DNA from: Sva-07 sp963747375
GTDB taxonomy: Bacteria > Actinomycetota > Acidimicrobiia > Acidimicrobiales > Ilumatobacteraceae
Assembly (NCBI GenBank): GCA_963747375.1
Contig: CAVVFL010000022.1
Coordinates: 558,001-622,000 of the forward strand
Reading direction: 5' to 3'
Length of the DNA: 64,000 bases
Notes under the pieces: model-generated
What the model saw: the letters and a program-made list of their open reading frames with translations, nothing else
The model's database searches: none
Told to the model about the DNA's origin: nothing
Made by a program: the position numbers and the translations under genes
In this document: positions 47,505-58,056 of the stretch, piece by piece
Layout of the letters: the number at the start of each line of letters is the position of its first letter
Position numbering within the stretch: the stretch's first letter is position 1

Positions 47505-48362
47505 TCAGCCACCCATGTCCGACGCGCCCCGCCACGCCACCGACGCGGCGGCAACGAGTGGCTGGCTGTAGCCCGAGAGCTCGACGACGCGGAGGTCGGC
47601 GAGGTGCGTGAGGCGAGATCGCAGGGCGAGTTCACGCCGAAGTGAGTCGAGCACGGGATCACCGAAGGTGTCGATCACCGCGCCGCCGAGCAAGACGGTG
47701 GTCACATCGAACGCTGCCGCCGCCGACGCGATCGCCCGTCCCATCATGATGCCGGTGCGGTCGATCATCGATGGCGTTGCTCGACGCATCGGCCGATTCA
47801 TCTCGGCCTCCAGTGCCGTCGTCGATGCGTATGCGCTGAGACAGCCCGATGCTCCGCACAGACATGGCGCACCACCCGGCTCGACCAGGACGTGCGCCAA
47901 CGAACCGGCGTTGCCGTGGGCCCCCCGCAATCGAACCCCGTCGATGACCACCGCCGACTCGATCGTCTGGTCGAACAACGCCAGGAGGAAACTCGCAACG
48001 TCGACGGCATCACCGTTCCACTGTTCGGCAGTGGCCGCAGCGCCCGCCAGCGTGTCGAGATGCACCGGCAGACCCGACAGTTCCTCCAGCTGCTCACGAA
48101 GCGGGAAGGCGTTCCACGCCGGAATCGACGCCGGAGACACCGAACCCGCTTCGACGTCGATCGGACCGACACAGCTGACGCCGACCAGCGATGGAAGCGC
48201 AACGTCGTCAGGACGGGCCGCCAGAACCCGCCGCACGACCTGTTCGAGCGAGCGCCAGACCTCGCGGCCGGCGGTCCCGACCCGATCTCGAACGAGCACG
48301 TCTCCGTCACCATCGACGATGCCGGCCGAGAGTCGTCCCGGGTCGATCACGACCGCCAACAC
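47505..48362 (-). CDS. Degenerate ROK-family protein
   Basis: A 285-residue ASKHA-fold protein. The ROK zinc site is recognisable (GGAPCLCGASGCLSAYAST), and the C-terminal phosphate-2/adenosine region (TTVLLGGAVIDTFGDP) is present. The N-terminal phosphate-1 loop reads VVIDPGRLSAGIVDGDGD without the GGTK motif. The usual GTGIGGG loop is FDQTIESAVVIDG, and the catalytic-Asp region is VHLDTLAGAAATAEQW. It may be a non-catalytic sugar-sensing relative rather than a kinase. GTG start. Divergent from moxR. Confidence 0.8.
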   Translation of the reverse strand: MLAVVIDPGRLSAGIVDGDGDVLVRDRVGTAGREVWRSLEQVVRRVLAARPDDVALPSLVGVSCVGPIDVEAGSVSPASIPAWNAFPLREQLEELSGLPVHLDTLAGAAATAEQWNGDAVDVASFLLALFDQTIESAVVIDGVRLRGAHGNAGSLAHVLVEPGGAPCLCGASGCLSAYASTTALEAEMNRPMRRATPSMIDRTGIMMGRAIASAAAAFDVTTVLLGGAVIDTFGDPVLDSLRRELALRSRLTHLADLRVVELSGYSQPLVAAASVAWRGASDMGG

Positions 48363-48443
48363 CGTCTCGCGACCCGAAACTCATCGGATGACGAACCTAG
48401 CCCGACTCTCGCCCCATCGTCGCTGCGTCTACCCTTCCCCGTC

Positions 48444-49451
48444 GTGACCATTGAAACCGCCGACGACGGCGCGCCGACGTTGACCGACCCCGACGGCGCC
48501 GACCCTGCCACGATGCGAGGATTCGCCGACCTCTTCGATGCGATCACCGCCAACGTGGCCCAGGTGTTGCGCGGCAAGAAGGACACGATCGAACTCGCCG
48601 TGATGTGCCTGCTCGCCGAAGGCCACCTGCTGGTCGAGGACGTGCCCGGCGTGGGCAAGACGAGCCTCGCCAAGGCGTTGGCCGCGTCGATCCACTGCTC
48701 CTGGAAGCGGATCCAGTTCACGCCCGATCTGTTGCCCGCCGACCTCGTCGGCGTGAGCATCTACCAACGTTCGACCGAGACCTTCCAGTTCGAGGCCGGT
48801 CCCCTCTTCGCGAACATCGTGTTGGCCGACGAGATCAACCGCGCGTCACCGAAGACGCAGTCCGCTCTGCTCGAAGCAATGGAGGAACGCCAGATCACCG
48901 CCGACGGTCGCAGCCGGCTCCTCGCGCCGCCGTTCATGGTGATCGCCACGCAGAACCCGATCGACCAGGAGGGCACGTACCGGCTGCCCGAGAGCCAACT
49001 CGACCGGTTCCTCTTGCGCATCGCCATCGGCTACCCCGACCGTGCCGCCGAGATGGAGATGCTCGATGACCAGGGTTCCGCCGAAGCGCTGCGGGCGCTC
49101 GAACCGGTGGTCTCCACGGAGGAGGTGCTCGCCATGATCGCGGCGGTCCGCCAGGTCCACGTGGCCAAGGCGCTGAAGTCGTACCTGATCGACCTCGCCG
49201 AAACGAGTCGCCGCCATCCGTCGATCGAACTCGGCCTGTCGCCGCGCGCGACACTCCAGCTCGCCGCAGCGTCGCGGGCCCACGCCGCAGCACGCGGTCG
49301 CAACTACACGACTCCCGACGACGTCAAGGCAGTCGCTCAGGCCACGCTGAGTCACCGCATCGTGGTCAAGTCCGATCACGGCTCACAGCTCTCGCCCGCC
49401 GACGCGATCAGCGAGGTGTTCGAGGCCGTTCCGGTCCCGGTGCCCCGATGA
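48444..49451 (+). CDS. MoxR-family AAA+ ATPase
   Basis: A 335-residue chaperone-like ATPase. Walker A EDVPGVGKTSLAKALAAS, Walker B NIVLADEINRASPKTQSALL, sensor 1 FMVIATQNPIDQEGTYRLPE and the arginine region SQLDRFLLRIAIGYPDR. MoxR proteins work with neighbouring DUF58 (VWA-like) proteins, here the next gene. GTG 48444 used; ATG 48512 (MRGFADLFDAI) is the alternative, and neither has a clear ribosome binding site. Confidence 0.92.
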   Translation: MTIETADDGAPTLTDPDGADPATMRGFADLFDAITANVAQVLRGKKDTIELAVMCLLAEGHLLVEDVPGVGKTSLAKALAASIHCSWKRIQFTPDLLPADLVGVSIYQRSTETFQFEAGPLFANIVLADEINRASPKTQSALLEAMEERQITADGRSRLLAPPFMVIATQNPIDQEGTYRLPESQLDRFLLRIAIGYPDRAAEMEMLDDQGSAEALRALEPVVSTEEVLAMIAAVRQVHVAKALKSYLIDLAETSRRHPSIELGLSPRATLQLAAASRAHAAARGRNYTTPDDVKAVAQATLSHRIVVKSDHGSQLSPADAISEVFEAVPVPVPR

Positions 49452-49476
49452 ACCCGGTCAGGGAGTCACACTCGAC

Positions 49477-50643
49477 GTGTTGACCCGTCAGGGCGTCGTC
49501 GTGCTCGTTGCCGGAGTGCCGGCGGTCATCATCGGACGCGTCTTCGCCGTGGTGGAGTTGTTCGTGATCGGCGCCGCGTGCTTCGCTGCCGTGCTCGTCG
49601 CCGTCGTCTACGTCCGTCTTCGTCGGCCGCGGATCCAGGCGAACCGCTGGATCCATCCGACAGTCCTCGTCGCCGGCGACACCGGTCGTGTCGACATCCA
49701 TCTCGAGCAACGAGGGAGGGTCAGGTCGGCACCGTGCGTCCTGCGCGAAACGGTCGGGCGAACGATGGGTGACACACGTGTCGCCCGGCTGCCGGTCGCC
49801 CCACTCCCCCGCGGCGCTCGGAGCACGACCGGCTATCGACTGCCGACTGCGCTGCGCGGTGTCATCGTCGTCGGCCCACTCGACATCGAGTTCGACGACC
49901 CGCTCGGACTCGCCCGGTCGGCAACCACGATCGCCGGCACCGACGAGGTGATCGTCGCGCCACGTGCCCATCTGCTCGACATGCCCCACCTCGGCCAGGG
50001 TGTGCTCGGAAACGAATTGCTGGCCAAGGCGCGACGCCTCGGCCCCGGCGAGTTCCACGGCCTGCGCGAGTACGCCGAAGGAGACGAACCGCGCACGATC
50101 CACTGGAAGTCGTCGGCGCGATCCGATTCGCTGATGGTCAAGGAGCACGAGGCCGAAGGGCTCCGACGCTGCACCGTGGTCTTCGACGCGACACCGTCGG
50201 CCCACCACGACGCACCCGCGTTCGAACGCGGGGTCACGGCCGCAGCCAGCCTCGTGTACAGCGCCGCGCACGCCGGGTTGTCGACACGATTCGTCACCAC
50301 CGGCGGCATCGATCTCCGCGGTCCCGACGTGGCGGTGAACTGCCTGCGCGTGCTCGCCCGCATCGAGCCCACCGACGAACCGCTGCCCACGATCGACCGC
50401 GACACCGGCGACGGGCTCGGCCTGGTCGTGGTGATCACCGGATCGACCAACGGCCCGGCCTGGCAGGCGGCACGGTCGATTCTCGATCCGACACTGACCA
50501 CGCTGTTGGTGGCGACCGGCGATCCGGGAGCATCGGGCGCCGGGCTCCGCAACCTCGTCGTTGCCGCTCGCTCCGACGACGCGTTCGTGTCGGCATGGCA
50601 GTTGTTGGCGGGTCACGGCCGACTCGACCTGGTGGACGCGTGA
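49477..50643 (+). CDS. DUF58 domain membrane protein
   Basis: A 388-residue protein. Two adjacent N-terminal helices (VVVLVAGVPAVIIGRVFAVV, VIGAACFAAVLVAVVYV) precede a beta-rich region and the DUF58 motif LGPGEFHGLREYAEGDEPRT, with IHWKSSARSDSLMVKEHE after it. The C-terminus is VWA-like. Typical partner of MoxR and of the downstream transglutaminase in envelope maturation, by analogy. The stop overlaps the transglutaminase GTG as GTGA. Confidence 0.9.
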   Translation: MLTRQGVVVLVAGVPAVIIGRVFAVVELFVIGAACFAAVLVAVVYVRLRRPRIQANRWIHPTVLVAGDTGRVDIHLEQRGRVRSAPCVLRETVGRTMGDTRVARLPVAPLPRGARSTTGYRLPTALRGVIVVGPLDIEFDDPLGLARSATTIAGTDEVIVAPRAHLLDMPHLGQGVLGNELLAKARRLGPGEFHGLREYAEGDEPRTIHWKSSARSDSLMVKEHEAEGLRRCTVVFDATPSAHHDAPAFERGVTAAASLVYSAAHAGLSTRFVTTGGIDLRGPDVAVNCLRVLARIEPTDEPLPTIDRDTGDGLGLVVVITGSTNGPAWQAARSILDPTLTTLLVATGDPGASGAGLRNLVVAARSDDAFVSAWQLLAGHGRLDLVDA

Positions 50644-52899
50644 CCGCCAAGCCACCCCGCGTCCGGTGCGATCGCCGATCGATCCACCCGACACTCGAAC
50701 GCGACATCGCTGCCTCGCTCGCAGTCGCCGCGTTCTCGATTGCCGTCGCCGCCGGATTCGCGCGGGTCTTCAGCGGCTGGGACTTCATGAGGGACCTGGT
50801 CGTGGTCGTCGTCGTGGCCCACGGGGTCGGGCTCGTGGTGCGACGACTGTCACTGAGCTCGTGGGTGGCAGTACCGGCAATCGCCGCGGCGCTCGTCTGG
50901 GCGATTGCTGCGTTGTACTACCCCGACACGTTGTCGTTCGGCCTGCCCACCGGCGCCACGTGGGAACTGTTCCAGCTGGAGTTGACCGGAGTCCGCGAGC
51001 AGTTCCAGACGGCCGTCGCTCCCGTCATCTACGGCGCCGGTTGGGATGTCCTCGCAGCCATCGGTCTGGCAATCGCTGCGCTGCTCGCCGACGTCTTCGC
51101 GTTCCGTGCATTCGCACGCGCCGAGACGCTGGTTCCGGGTGGCGTCCTGTTCGTGTTCGTCGGCGCGCTCGGCGACGATCGGCGACGCGTGGCACTGACC
51201 GTGGTGCTCGTCGCGGTCGGCGTCGTGACCGTCGTCGTTCTGCGCATGTACAGCGCGGCTGCCGCGACCGGCACCAACTCGTCCGTGCGCCAACTCTGGC
51301 CGGCGGCGATCGCCGCTGCCGTCATGGTCGCCGCACTGGCCGGGTTCATCGGGCCGCGCCTGCCGGGTGCCGACGCAGCGCCGTTGTACGAAACACGTGG
51401 CCGCGGCGGCGGCGTGACCGAAGTCGTGAGCCCGCTCGTCGACATCCGATCACGGCTCACCAACCGTTCCGACAGCGAACTGTTCCGAGTTCGGGCGTCC
51501 GCTGAGTCGTACTGGCGGACATCCGCCCTCCCCGAGTTCGACGGGACGACATGGGGACTTCCCGAACGGCCGACTGGAGTCCACCGACGAGGCTCTGGCG
51601 AGTCCGCGCCGCGGCGCCGTTGGAAATCCGCCAGCAGATCACCATCGTGGACCTGGAGGGTTCGCTCGTTCCGGCTGCACCCGATCCGTTCCAGGCCTCC
51701 GGCCCGACCGATCTTCGATGGGTGGCGGAGACCTCGACGCTGGTCACCGTCGACAGCGATCTCGAAGTCGGCGATGTCATCGACGTGGTGTCGGCGTCGC
51801 CTCGGTTCGATCGGGCCGTGCTCTCCGCGGCGACGGCGACCGGTGTCGGCGACTCGATCTACACCGAGTTGCCGGACGACCTTCCCGACGACGTTGCAGC
51901 AACGGCCGCCGAGGTCACCGCGCTCTCGCGCAGTGCCTACGACTCGGCACTGCTCCTGCAGGAATGGTTCCGGACCCAGTTCGAGTACAGCCTCGAAGTC
52001 CAGTCGGGGCACGGGAACAATGCCATCGAGAACTTCCTGCGTGATCGGGTCGGCTACTGCGAGCAGTTCGCGGGGACGTACGCCGCCATGATGCGCACGC
52101 TCGGGATCCCGGCGCGGGTCGCGGTCGGCTTCACGTCGGGGACCCAGACCGAACCCGGCGTCTACAGCGTGCTCGGCAAGAACGCTCACGCCTGGCCCGA
52201 GGTGTGGTTCGACGGTGTCGGTTGGGTGGCGTTCGAACCCACCCCGGGCGCGGCGCCCCGGGCGCCGAGAACTACACCGGTGTCGCGCCGCAGCAGGACA
52301 CGTCCGGCCCCGACGCGTCGACGGGTGACGGCGCGCCGGTCGACGTTCCGGCGACGACCGTGCCGCTCGGCGCGATCGACCAGCAGTTCGATCCGAACAT
52401 CCCGAACGAGTTCGCCGACCCGACCGGCGCGGACCTGCCCGTCGACGAGGCGACCTCGACCGACAACGGCACCAATCGATGGCTCTGGCCTGCGCTCCTG
52501 CTGCTTGCGGCGATCGCCCTCGCTCCTGCGGTGGTGCGCCGGATCCGCCTGCACCGATCAGGTTCGGTCGAACAACAGCTCGGACGGATGTGGACACGCT
52601 CGTTCGATGCGCTGGCCGATGCCGGCGTGCCCGTTGTCTCGTCGCAGACCCCGTTGGAGACTGCCGCCGTCACCAAGGTTCACTTCCCGATGGTCTCGCG
52701 TCCGGTGGCACTGCTCGCCGACGCGGTCACCGAGGCGACGTACCGCCCCGAGGGTGCCGCTGGATACGACGACGTGGGGAGCTATGGGTCGAGCACGATG
52801 CGCAACTGTCGTCACTGGACGGCACAGATCGACCGGGCCGTGAACGAGTCGGCATCGTTTCCCGACCGGGTACGCCGCTACTTCACCGACTGGGGCTGA
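50640..52899 (+). CDS. Membrane transglutaminase-like protein, TgpA/DUF3488 type (three frame breaks)
   Basis: Protein of about 750 residues. Six to seven N-terminal helices (DUF3488-like), an extracytoplasmic transglutaminase core, then a further helix (WLWPALLLLAAIALAPAVV) and a cytoplasmic DUF4129-like tail. Catalytic triad visible: Cys in RVGYCEQFAGTYAAMMRTLG, His in LGKNAHAWPEVWFDGVGWVA and the following acidic residue. Frame breaks near 51565-51575 and 51605-51625 (the middle frame reads RLESTDEALASPRRG), and near 52250-52265. MoxR-DUF58-TgpA is a conserved three-gene module. Confidence 0.88.
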
Positions 52900-52934
52900 C
52901 CATCGCTCGACGGCGTCGACGCGTCGTCGAGAGC

Positions 52935-53276
52935 TCAGAGGTTGGCGTCGTCGTCGACGCCGGGCCGACGACCGCTCAGCCACGCCGAGATCGGCAACTG
53001 CCCGAGTCGCTCACGACCGAGCAGCCGAAGTTCTGATTCGAGCATGATCGCCATGACCAGCACGAGCACGAATCCGGCGAAGGCCACCACGAAGTTCACG
53101 GCCAGTCCGCCGATGGTGATGACGAGCCCGAGAATCAATCCGACCGTGAGCAGCAGCGACCGGCGTCGGGAGACCCGATAGCCGCGCTGGGAGAACGCGG
53201 GATCCTGTTCGAGCTGTTGCTCGATCTGGCGAAGAATTCGCTGTTCTTCCTCGGAGAGAGGCACGTCGCACATCAT
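52935..53276 (-). CDS. DUF3040 small membrane protein
   Basis: About 113 residues. The N-terminal signature PLSEEEQRILRQIEQQLEQD is DUF3040; two closely spaced helices follow (SLLLTVGLILGLVITIGGLA, FVVAFAGFVLVLVMAIMLES). Actinobacteria-specific, found near dinB and mraZ. The start is ambiguous among ATG 53276, ATG 53273 and GTG 53264 (MPLSEEEQ), the last matching family convention. Function unknown. Confidence 0.82.
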   Translation of the reverse strand: MMCDVPLSEEEQRILRQIEQQLEQDPAFSQRGYRVSRRRSLLLTVGLILGLVITIGGLAVNFVVAFAGFVLVLVMAIMLESELRLLGRERLGQLPISAWLSGRRPGVDDDANL

Positions 53277-53321
53277 CGCACGTTCTGCGCCGTTCCTCAA
53301 CGCGGCGGCGACTGTTCTCGG

Positions 53322-54609
53322 TCACTCGTGTCGGCCCTGTTCCGGCGGCGCGACCGCGGATGGTCCCCATTGCTGTTCACCGGAGCGCACGATTCGCAGC
53401 CGTCCGTGCTCGAGCGCGCTCGCAGGACCGATCGCCGTGGCACCGAAGCGCTCGCGGATCTCGTCGAGCGCCTCTGTCGCCGCCGACCAGTCCGGCACTC
53501 GTTCTGCGAGCGTCATCGAGGGTGAGTTGGCGAACGACGGGACCGAGATTCGATCCGGACACGCCCGAGGAGGCGAACGCCGGGCGTCGGGTCGATCGCC
53601 TCGAGCAGCGGGGTGAGCAGCGCCACGATCTCGGGGGCCAGATCGGTCGGCTCGGCGCAGGTCACCGATCGCGTGATGGTCTGGAAACCGGTGTCGAAAC
53701 GCAGCTTGAGCGTGAGCGTTCGCGCACCGACGTCGGCGCGCCGAAGCCGTTGCGCAACCGCATCGCTGAGCCGGACGAGTTCCCTGCGCAGGTCGGCGAA
53801 GTCGTGCTTGTCGGCCTCGAAGGTCTCCTCGTGACCGATCGACTTCGCCTCGCGTTCGGGCTCGACGGGTCGGTCGTCGATCCCGCGGCCAGCGCGAGGA
53901 GATGTCGGGCCTGCGACTGTCCGAGCGCGGTCGCGAGCACCGCCTCGTCGACGGCCATCAGATCGGCGACCCGGCGCACCCCGATGCGATGCAGTTTGTC
54001 GAGCGTGACAGGTCCGACGCCCCACAGGCGTTGCACCGAGAAGCGGCCGGAGGAACTCCTGCTCCCTGCCCGCCTCGACCACGACCACCCCGGGCCCTGC
54101 CTGCACGCCGCCGGGCGTCGCCACCGGCTTGGCCTCGACCGATGCCAGCTTGGCGAGGAACTTGTTCGGCAGCCACGCCGACCGAGCACGCCAGCGCCAG
54201 TTCGGTCGTCGACGTCGGCGCGGATCCGGGCCGCGATCTCGGGTGCCGGTCCGAACAATCCGATCGATCCGGTGACGTCGAGGAACGCCTCGTCGAGCGA
54301 CAGTGGCTCGACGAGCGGTGTGTACCGATCGAAGATCTCGCGCACCTGGGCGCTGACCTCGCTGTAGAGGGCGTGGTCGCCGGGCAGGAACACCGCGTGC
54401 GGACACCGTCGCATGGCCACGACCGACGGCATCGCCGAGTGCACCCCGAAGCGCCGGGCCTCGTACGACGCCGCCGCCACCACGCCGCGTCGACCGGTGC
54501 CGCCCACGACGACGGGTTGCCCCGCGAGGTCCGGCCGGCGACGCAGCTCGACCGACACGAAGAACGCGTCCATGTCGACGTGAAGGATCGCGCGATGCCG
54601 TCGGGCCAC
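53322..54609 (-). CDS. dinB: DNA polymerase IV, Y-family (at least six frame breaks)
   Basis: Translesion polymerase of about 430 residues once frames are joined. Catalytic palm: ILHVDMDAFFVSVELRRRPD and LVEPLSLDEAFLDVTG (SLDE), then VGVAA/NKFLAKLASVEAKP, LWGVGPVTLDKLHRIGVRRV (helix-hairpin-helix), little-finger RTLTLKLRFDTGFQTITRSV and the tail GQQWG-like GEQQWGPSA. Breaks near 54210, 54172, 54050, 53890, 53565 and 53522. Every segment between breaks is well conserved, which argues for sequence errors over gene decay, but the count is high enough that a real pseudogene cannot be dismissed. Shares the conserved neighbourhood with DUF3040. Confidence 0.83.
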
Positions 54610-54763
54610 GTCACCACGCTATGTCTGACCGGCTGCGACGAGTGTGACCTGTCAGCGCCGCGACCGACCCCGCCGTGCTCACGGTGACCGAGCGAGCGAG
54701 ACCGCCGCGCTGAACGGGCGCCTCTCACCACCCGCGCGGGCGGCGCCGATACGCTGCGACGCC

Positions 54764-55076
54764 GTGAGCACACCGGTTCCGAACCAGAACGACGGGTCAC
54801 TCTCGGCGCTGCCGTCGGTCGGGGTGCGCATCGCAGCGTTCGCCGCCATCTGCCTGAGCGGTCTCGCCGGCGCGATGATCGGCTACTCACTCGTGTCGCT
54901 GCAGTGCGAGGGCGACTGCGGCGCATGGGAGGGGATCGGCCTGCTCGTCGGAGCGCTGGGAGCCGCCGGCGGTATGGCCGTGGTCGCCGTCCTCGTGATG
55001 CGGGCCATGGGCGAGTGGCGCGAGATCGAGGACCGCGCCGGTGCGGGCCATGCGCCTCGCCGAACCCAACCGCTGA
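54764..55076 (+). CDS. Small membrane protein upstream of inositol monophosphatase
   Basis: About 104 residues from GTG 54764 (MSTPVPNQNDGSLSALPSVG). Two helices (IAAFAAICLSGLAGAMIGYS; GIGLLVGALGAAGGMAVVAV) flank a short loop with two Cys (LQCEGDCGAWEG), followed by a hydrophilic tail. As written the frame runs straight into the next gene. I end it at the TGA at 55074-55076, inside a TGATGA that looks like this genome's usual stop/start overlap. A genuine fusion of a membrane anchor to the phosphatase is the alternative. Confidence 0.62.
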
Positions 55077-55878
55077 TGAACTCCGATCCCGCGGTCCTGC
55101 GCACCCTTGCCGAAGATCTGGCACGACGCGCCGGCACCGGGGCGCTCGCCGGACGCCGATCGCTCGGCGTGGGACAACCCGTCACCCACGACACGAAGTC
55201 CAGCCCGACCGACCCGGTCACGGAGTACGACCGGGCAGCCGAACGACTGATCGTCGACGCGCTGCGCTCGAGCCGGCCCGACGATGCCATCGTCGGCGAG
55301 GAGGGCGCCGATCGATGCGGGCACCTCCGGGCTCGAATGGCACATCGATCCGATCGACGGAACCGCCAACTTCGTGTACGACCTGCCGAGTTGGTGCACG
55401 TCGGTGGCGGTCGTCGACGCTCACGGTCCGCTCGCCGGGGCGGTGTACGTCCCGGTGGCCGATGAACTCTTCTCGGCGGCCCGAGGCGGCGGAGCCACAC
55501 TCAACGGCGTGTCGATCTCGTGTTCATCGGTCACCCGACTGTCCCAGGCGCTCGTCGGGACGGGGTTCAGCTACTCCGCCGAACGTCGCGCCGCGCAGGC
55601 CCGGCGCCTGGCGCGCCTGCTGCCCGAGGTACGCGACGTCCGTCGCCTCGGCTCGGCCGCGATCGACCTCTGTTTCGTCGCCTGCGGGCGCCTCGACGCC
55701 TATTTCGAGGAGTATCTCAACTCCTGGGATCTGGCCGCCGGCGTGCTGATCGCGCGGCGAGGCAGGGGCGATCACCTCCGACCTGAGCGGCGGCCCTGCC
55801 GGGTCGGTGGCAACGGTCGCTGCCGCTCCGGGAATCCATCACGACCTCGTCGGCACGATCAACCTCATCGACGCCTGA
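55076..55878 (+). CDS. Inositol monophosphatase family protein (two frame breaks)
   Basis: Mg-dependent phosphatase of about 267 residues, probably releasing inositol for PI, PIM and mycothiol synthesis. The first metal-binding Glu is in DDAIVGEEG, the signature is WHIDPIDGTANFVYDLP, and the C-terminal motif is LNSWDLAAGVLIA followed after the break by EAGAITSDLSGG. It ends GTINLIDA. Breaks near 55315 and 55755-55765. Histidinol phosphatase is a possible alternative activity in this family. Confidence 0.87.
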
Positions 55879-55935
55879 ACGCCGAGCCGGCCCCGTGGTC
55901 GCCGATTCGGGCGCCGGATGCGGCATCATGGGGGT

Positions 55936-56616
55936 GTGGGTACACGCATCCTGGCCGTCGAAGACGACGAACGAATCCGTTCGGCGGTCAAGCTCGCGCT
56001 CGAGGACGAGGGCTGGACCGTCGACGAAGCCGAGAGCGGCGAGCAGGCGATCGAGATGTTCCAGCGCTCGAATCCCGATGTCGTGCTCATCGACATCATG
56101 CTTCCGGGCATCGACGGGTTCGAGCTGTGCCGCACGCTGCGGCGCACGAGCGACGTGCCCGTCGTCATGGTCACGGCCCGCAACGACACCCACGACGTGG
56201 TCGCCGGACTCGAAGCGGGCGCCGACGACTATCTCACCAAGCCCTTCGCCCCGAAGGAACTGTCGGCGCGCATCCGGGCGCTGCTGCGCCGGGTCCGGCC
56301 GAGTGTGCACGGTCACTCCCGGCTCAGCTTCGGCGACCTCGAGCTGATCCCCGACGAGGGCAAGGTGCTGCGCGACGGCGCCGAGGTCCACCTCACCAAG
56401 ACCGAGTTCCGGCTGCTGTGCGAACTCGCCGAGAGCCCCGGCAAGGTGCTCAGCCGCGAGGCGCTGCTCGACAAGGTGTGGGGCTACGACTACTTCGGTG
56501 ACGGTCGGCTCGTCGACGTGCACGTGCGTCGACTGCGCACCAAGGTCGAGGCCGACCCGGCCAACCCCCGCCACGTCGTCACCGTTCGCGGGCTCGGGTA
56601 CCGGCTCCAGACGTGA
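55936..56616 (+). CDS. mtrA: Response regulator, MtrA-like (OmpR/PhoB family)
   Basis: A 226-residue regulator. Receiver: TRILAVEDDERIRSAVKLAL, phospho-acceptor Asp in VVLIDIMLPGIDGFELCRTL, switch Thr in VVMVTARND and Lys in YLTKPFAPKELSARIRALL. Winged helix: LTKTEFRLLCELAESPGKVL and DKVWGYDYFGDGRLVDVHVR. GTG 55936 gives MGTRILAVEDD. Assigned as MtrA from the downstream kinase plus GerMN lipoprotein, the actinobacterial mtrA-mtrB-lpqB arrangement. The stop overlaps the kinase start as GTGA. Confidence 0.88.
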   Translation: MGTRILAVEDDERIRSAVKLALEDEGWTVDEAESGEQAIEMFQRSNPDVVLIDIMLPGIDGFELCRTLRRTSDVPVVMVTARNDTHDVVAGLEAGADDYLTKPFAPKELSARIRALLRRVRPSVHGHSRLSFGDLELIPDEGKVLRDGAEVHLTKTEFRLLCELAESPGKVLSREALLDKVWGYDYFGDGRLVDVHVRRLRTKVEADPANPRHVVTVRGLGYRLQT

Positions 56617-58056
56617 GCGAGGGCGGCTGGCTCCGTCGCCTGGTCAACCGTTCCCGGCCCGCCGCGCTCGGGCTGCGACGACGAATTCTGCTGATCTTCA
56701 CCCTCGGCTCGCTCCTGCTGTCGGTGTTCCTCGCCACCACCACCTACGGCCTCACCCGATCGAGCCTCGTGTCCGAACGGGTCGACACTGCAACCTCCAC
56801 CTCCCAGCGCAACGCCCAAGGAGTGGAACGCGACCTGCGCACCCTGCCGGCGAACGCCGATTCGGCGATGTCGTCGCTCGAACGAATCGGTGTGCAGGAC
56901 TACCTCATCTGGTACGGCGGACGATGGACGGGCGGGACCGCGACGTTCCAGAACCCCGACATTCCCCCGCCGTTGGTCACCCGGGTCATCGACGAGGCGA
57001 CGTCGGCGAGCCAGATCATCGAGATCGGCGACGAACTCACCGTGGTCGTCGGCTGGGACATCCCGCGGATCGGCGCGTACTTCGAGGCGTTCAGCCTCGC
57101 TGAAGCGAATTCGACGCTCTCGAGCGTCCGGTTGTCACTCGTGCTCGCCGCAGCGATCACGACCGGCCTCGGCTTCCTGCTCGGGATCTTCGCGGCGCGA
57201 CGCGCCGTGCGCCCGGTCGGCACCGCCGCGCAGGCTGCCTCCGCGATCGCCGGTGGCCGGCTCGACACTCGCCTCGAGACGACCGACGACCCCGACCTGC
57301 GCGTCCTCACCGAATCGTTCAACGACATGGCCGAAGCCCTCCAGCAACGGGTGGAGCGCGATGCGAGGTTCGCGTCCGACGTGAGCCACGAACTTCGCTC
57401 GCCCTTGATGACGCTCTCGGCCTCGGTCGAGGTGATGGAGGCACGCCGTGACGAACTTCCCGAGCGGGCGCAGGCGGCGCTCGATCTGTTGGCGAGCGAC
57501 GTCGTGCGATTCCAGGGGCTCGTCGAAGACCTGCTCGAGATCTCCCGGTTCGACGCCGGCGCGATCCGGCTCCACATGGAAGAACTCCTCGCCGCCGAGT
57601 TCGTTCGGCAGGCCGTCGCCGTGAGTTCGCTTCCCCAGACACCCGTCACCGTGGCGCCACGCGCCGAACTCGCACTGATCCGTGGGGATCGTCGACGCCT
57701 GGCCCGAGTGATCGCCAACCTCATCGACAACGCCCGCGCGCTACGGCGGCGGGGAACCCGAGGTGTCGATCGCGGTCGTCAACCCCGATGACGAACCGAT
57801 GTCGCACATCCTGATCGCCGTCGAGGATCACGGACCCGGTGTTCCCGAGGACGAGCGCGACCTGGTGTTCGAGCGGTTCGCCCGCGGTGGCGGCGCCGGC
57901 CGACGAACCGGCAGCGACGGTGCCGGACTCGGGTTGTCGCTCGTCGACGAACATGTCCGCATGCACGGCGGCCGAGTGTGGGTGGAGGATCGTCTCGACG
58001 GTGACCCCGGTGCACGTTTCGTGATCGAGTTGATGGCATCGGAGTTGGACGAGTGA
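56613..58056 (+). CDS. mtrB: Sensor histidine kinase, MtrB-like (one frame break)
   Basis: About 480 residues. TM1 (RRRILLIFTLGSLLLSVFLA), an extracytoplasmic region of about 130 residues, TM2 (LAAAITTGLGFLLGIFAARR), HAMP, the HisKA H-box FASDVSHELRSPLMTLSASV, N-box VIANLIDNA, then after the break G1/G2 boxes VEDHGPGVPEDERDLVFERF and GSDGAGLGLSLVDEHVRMHG. The break is near 57735-57742. Known MtrB senses envelope and division state. The stop overlaps the lipoprotein GTG as GTGA. Confidence 0.9.

Noticed and set aside
53322..54609. dinB as a true pseudogene
   Set aside because: All catalytic and little-finger motifs are intact between breaks, there is no internal stop other than those caused by frame, and adjacent genes show the same error type. 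Kept as a CDS with lowered confidence.
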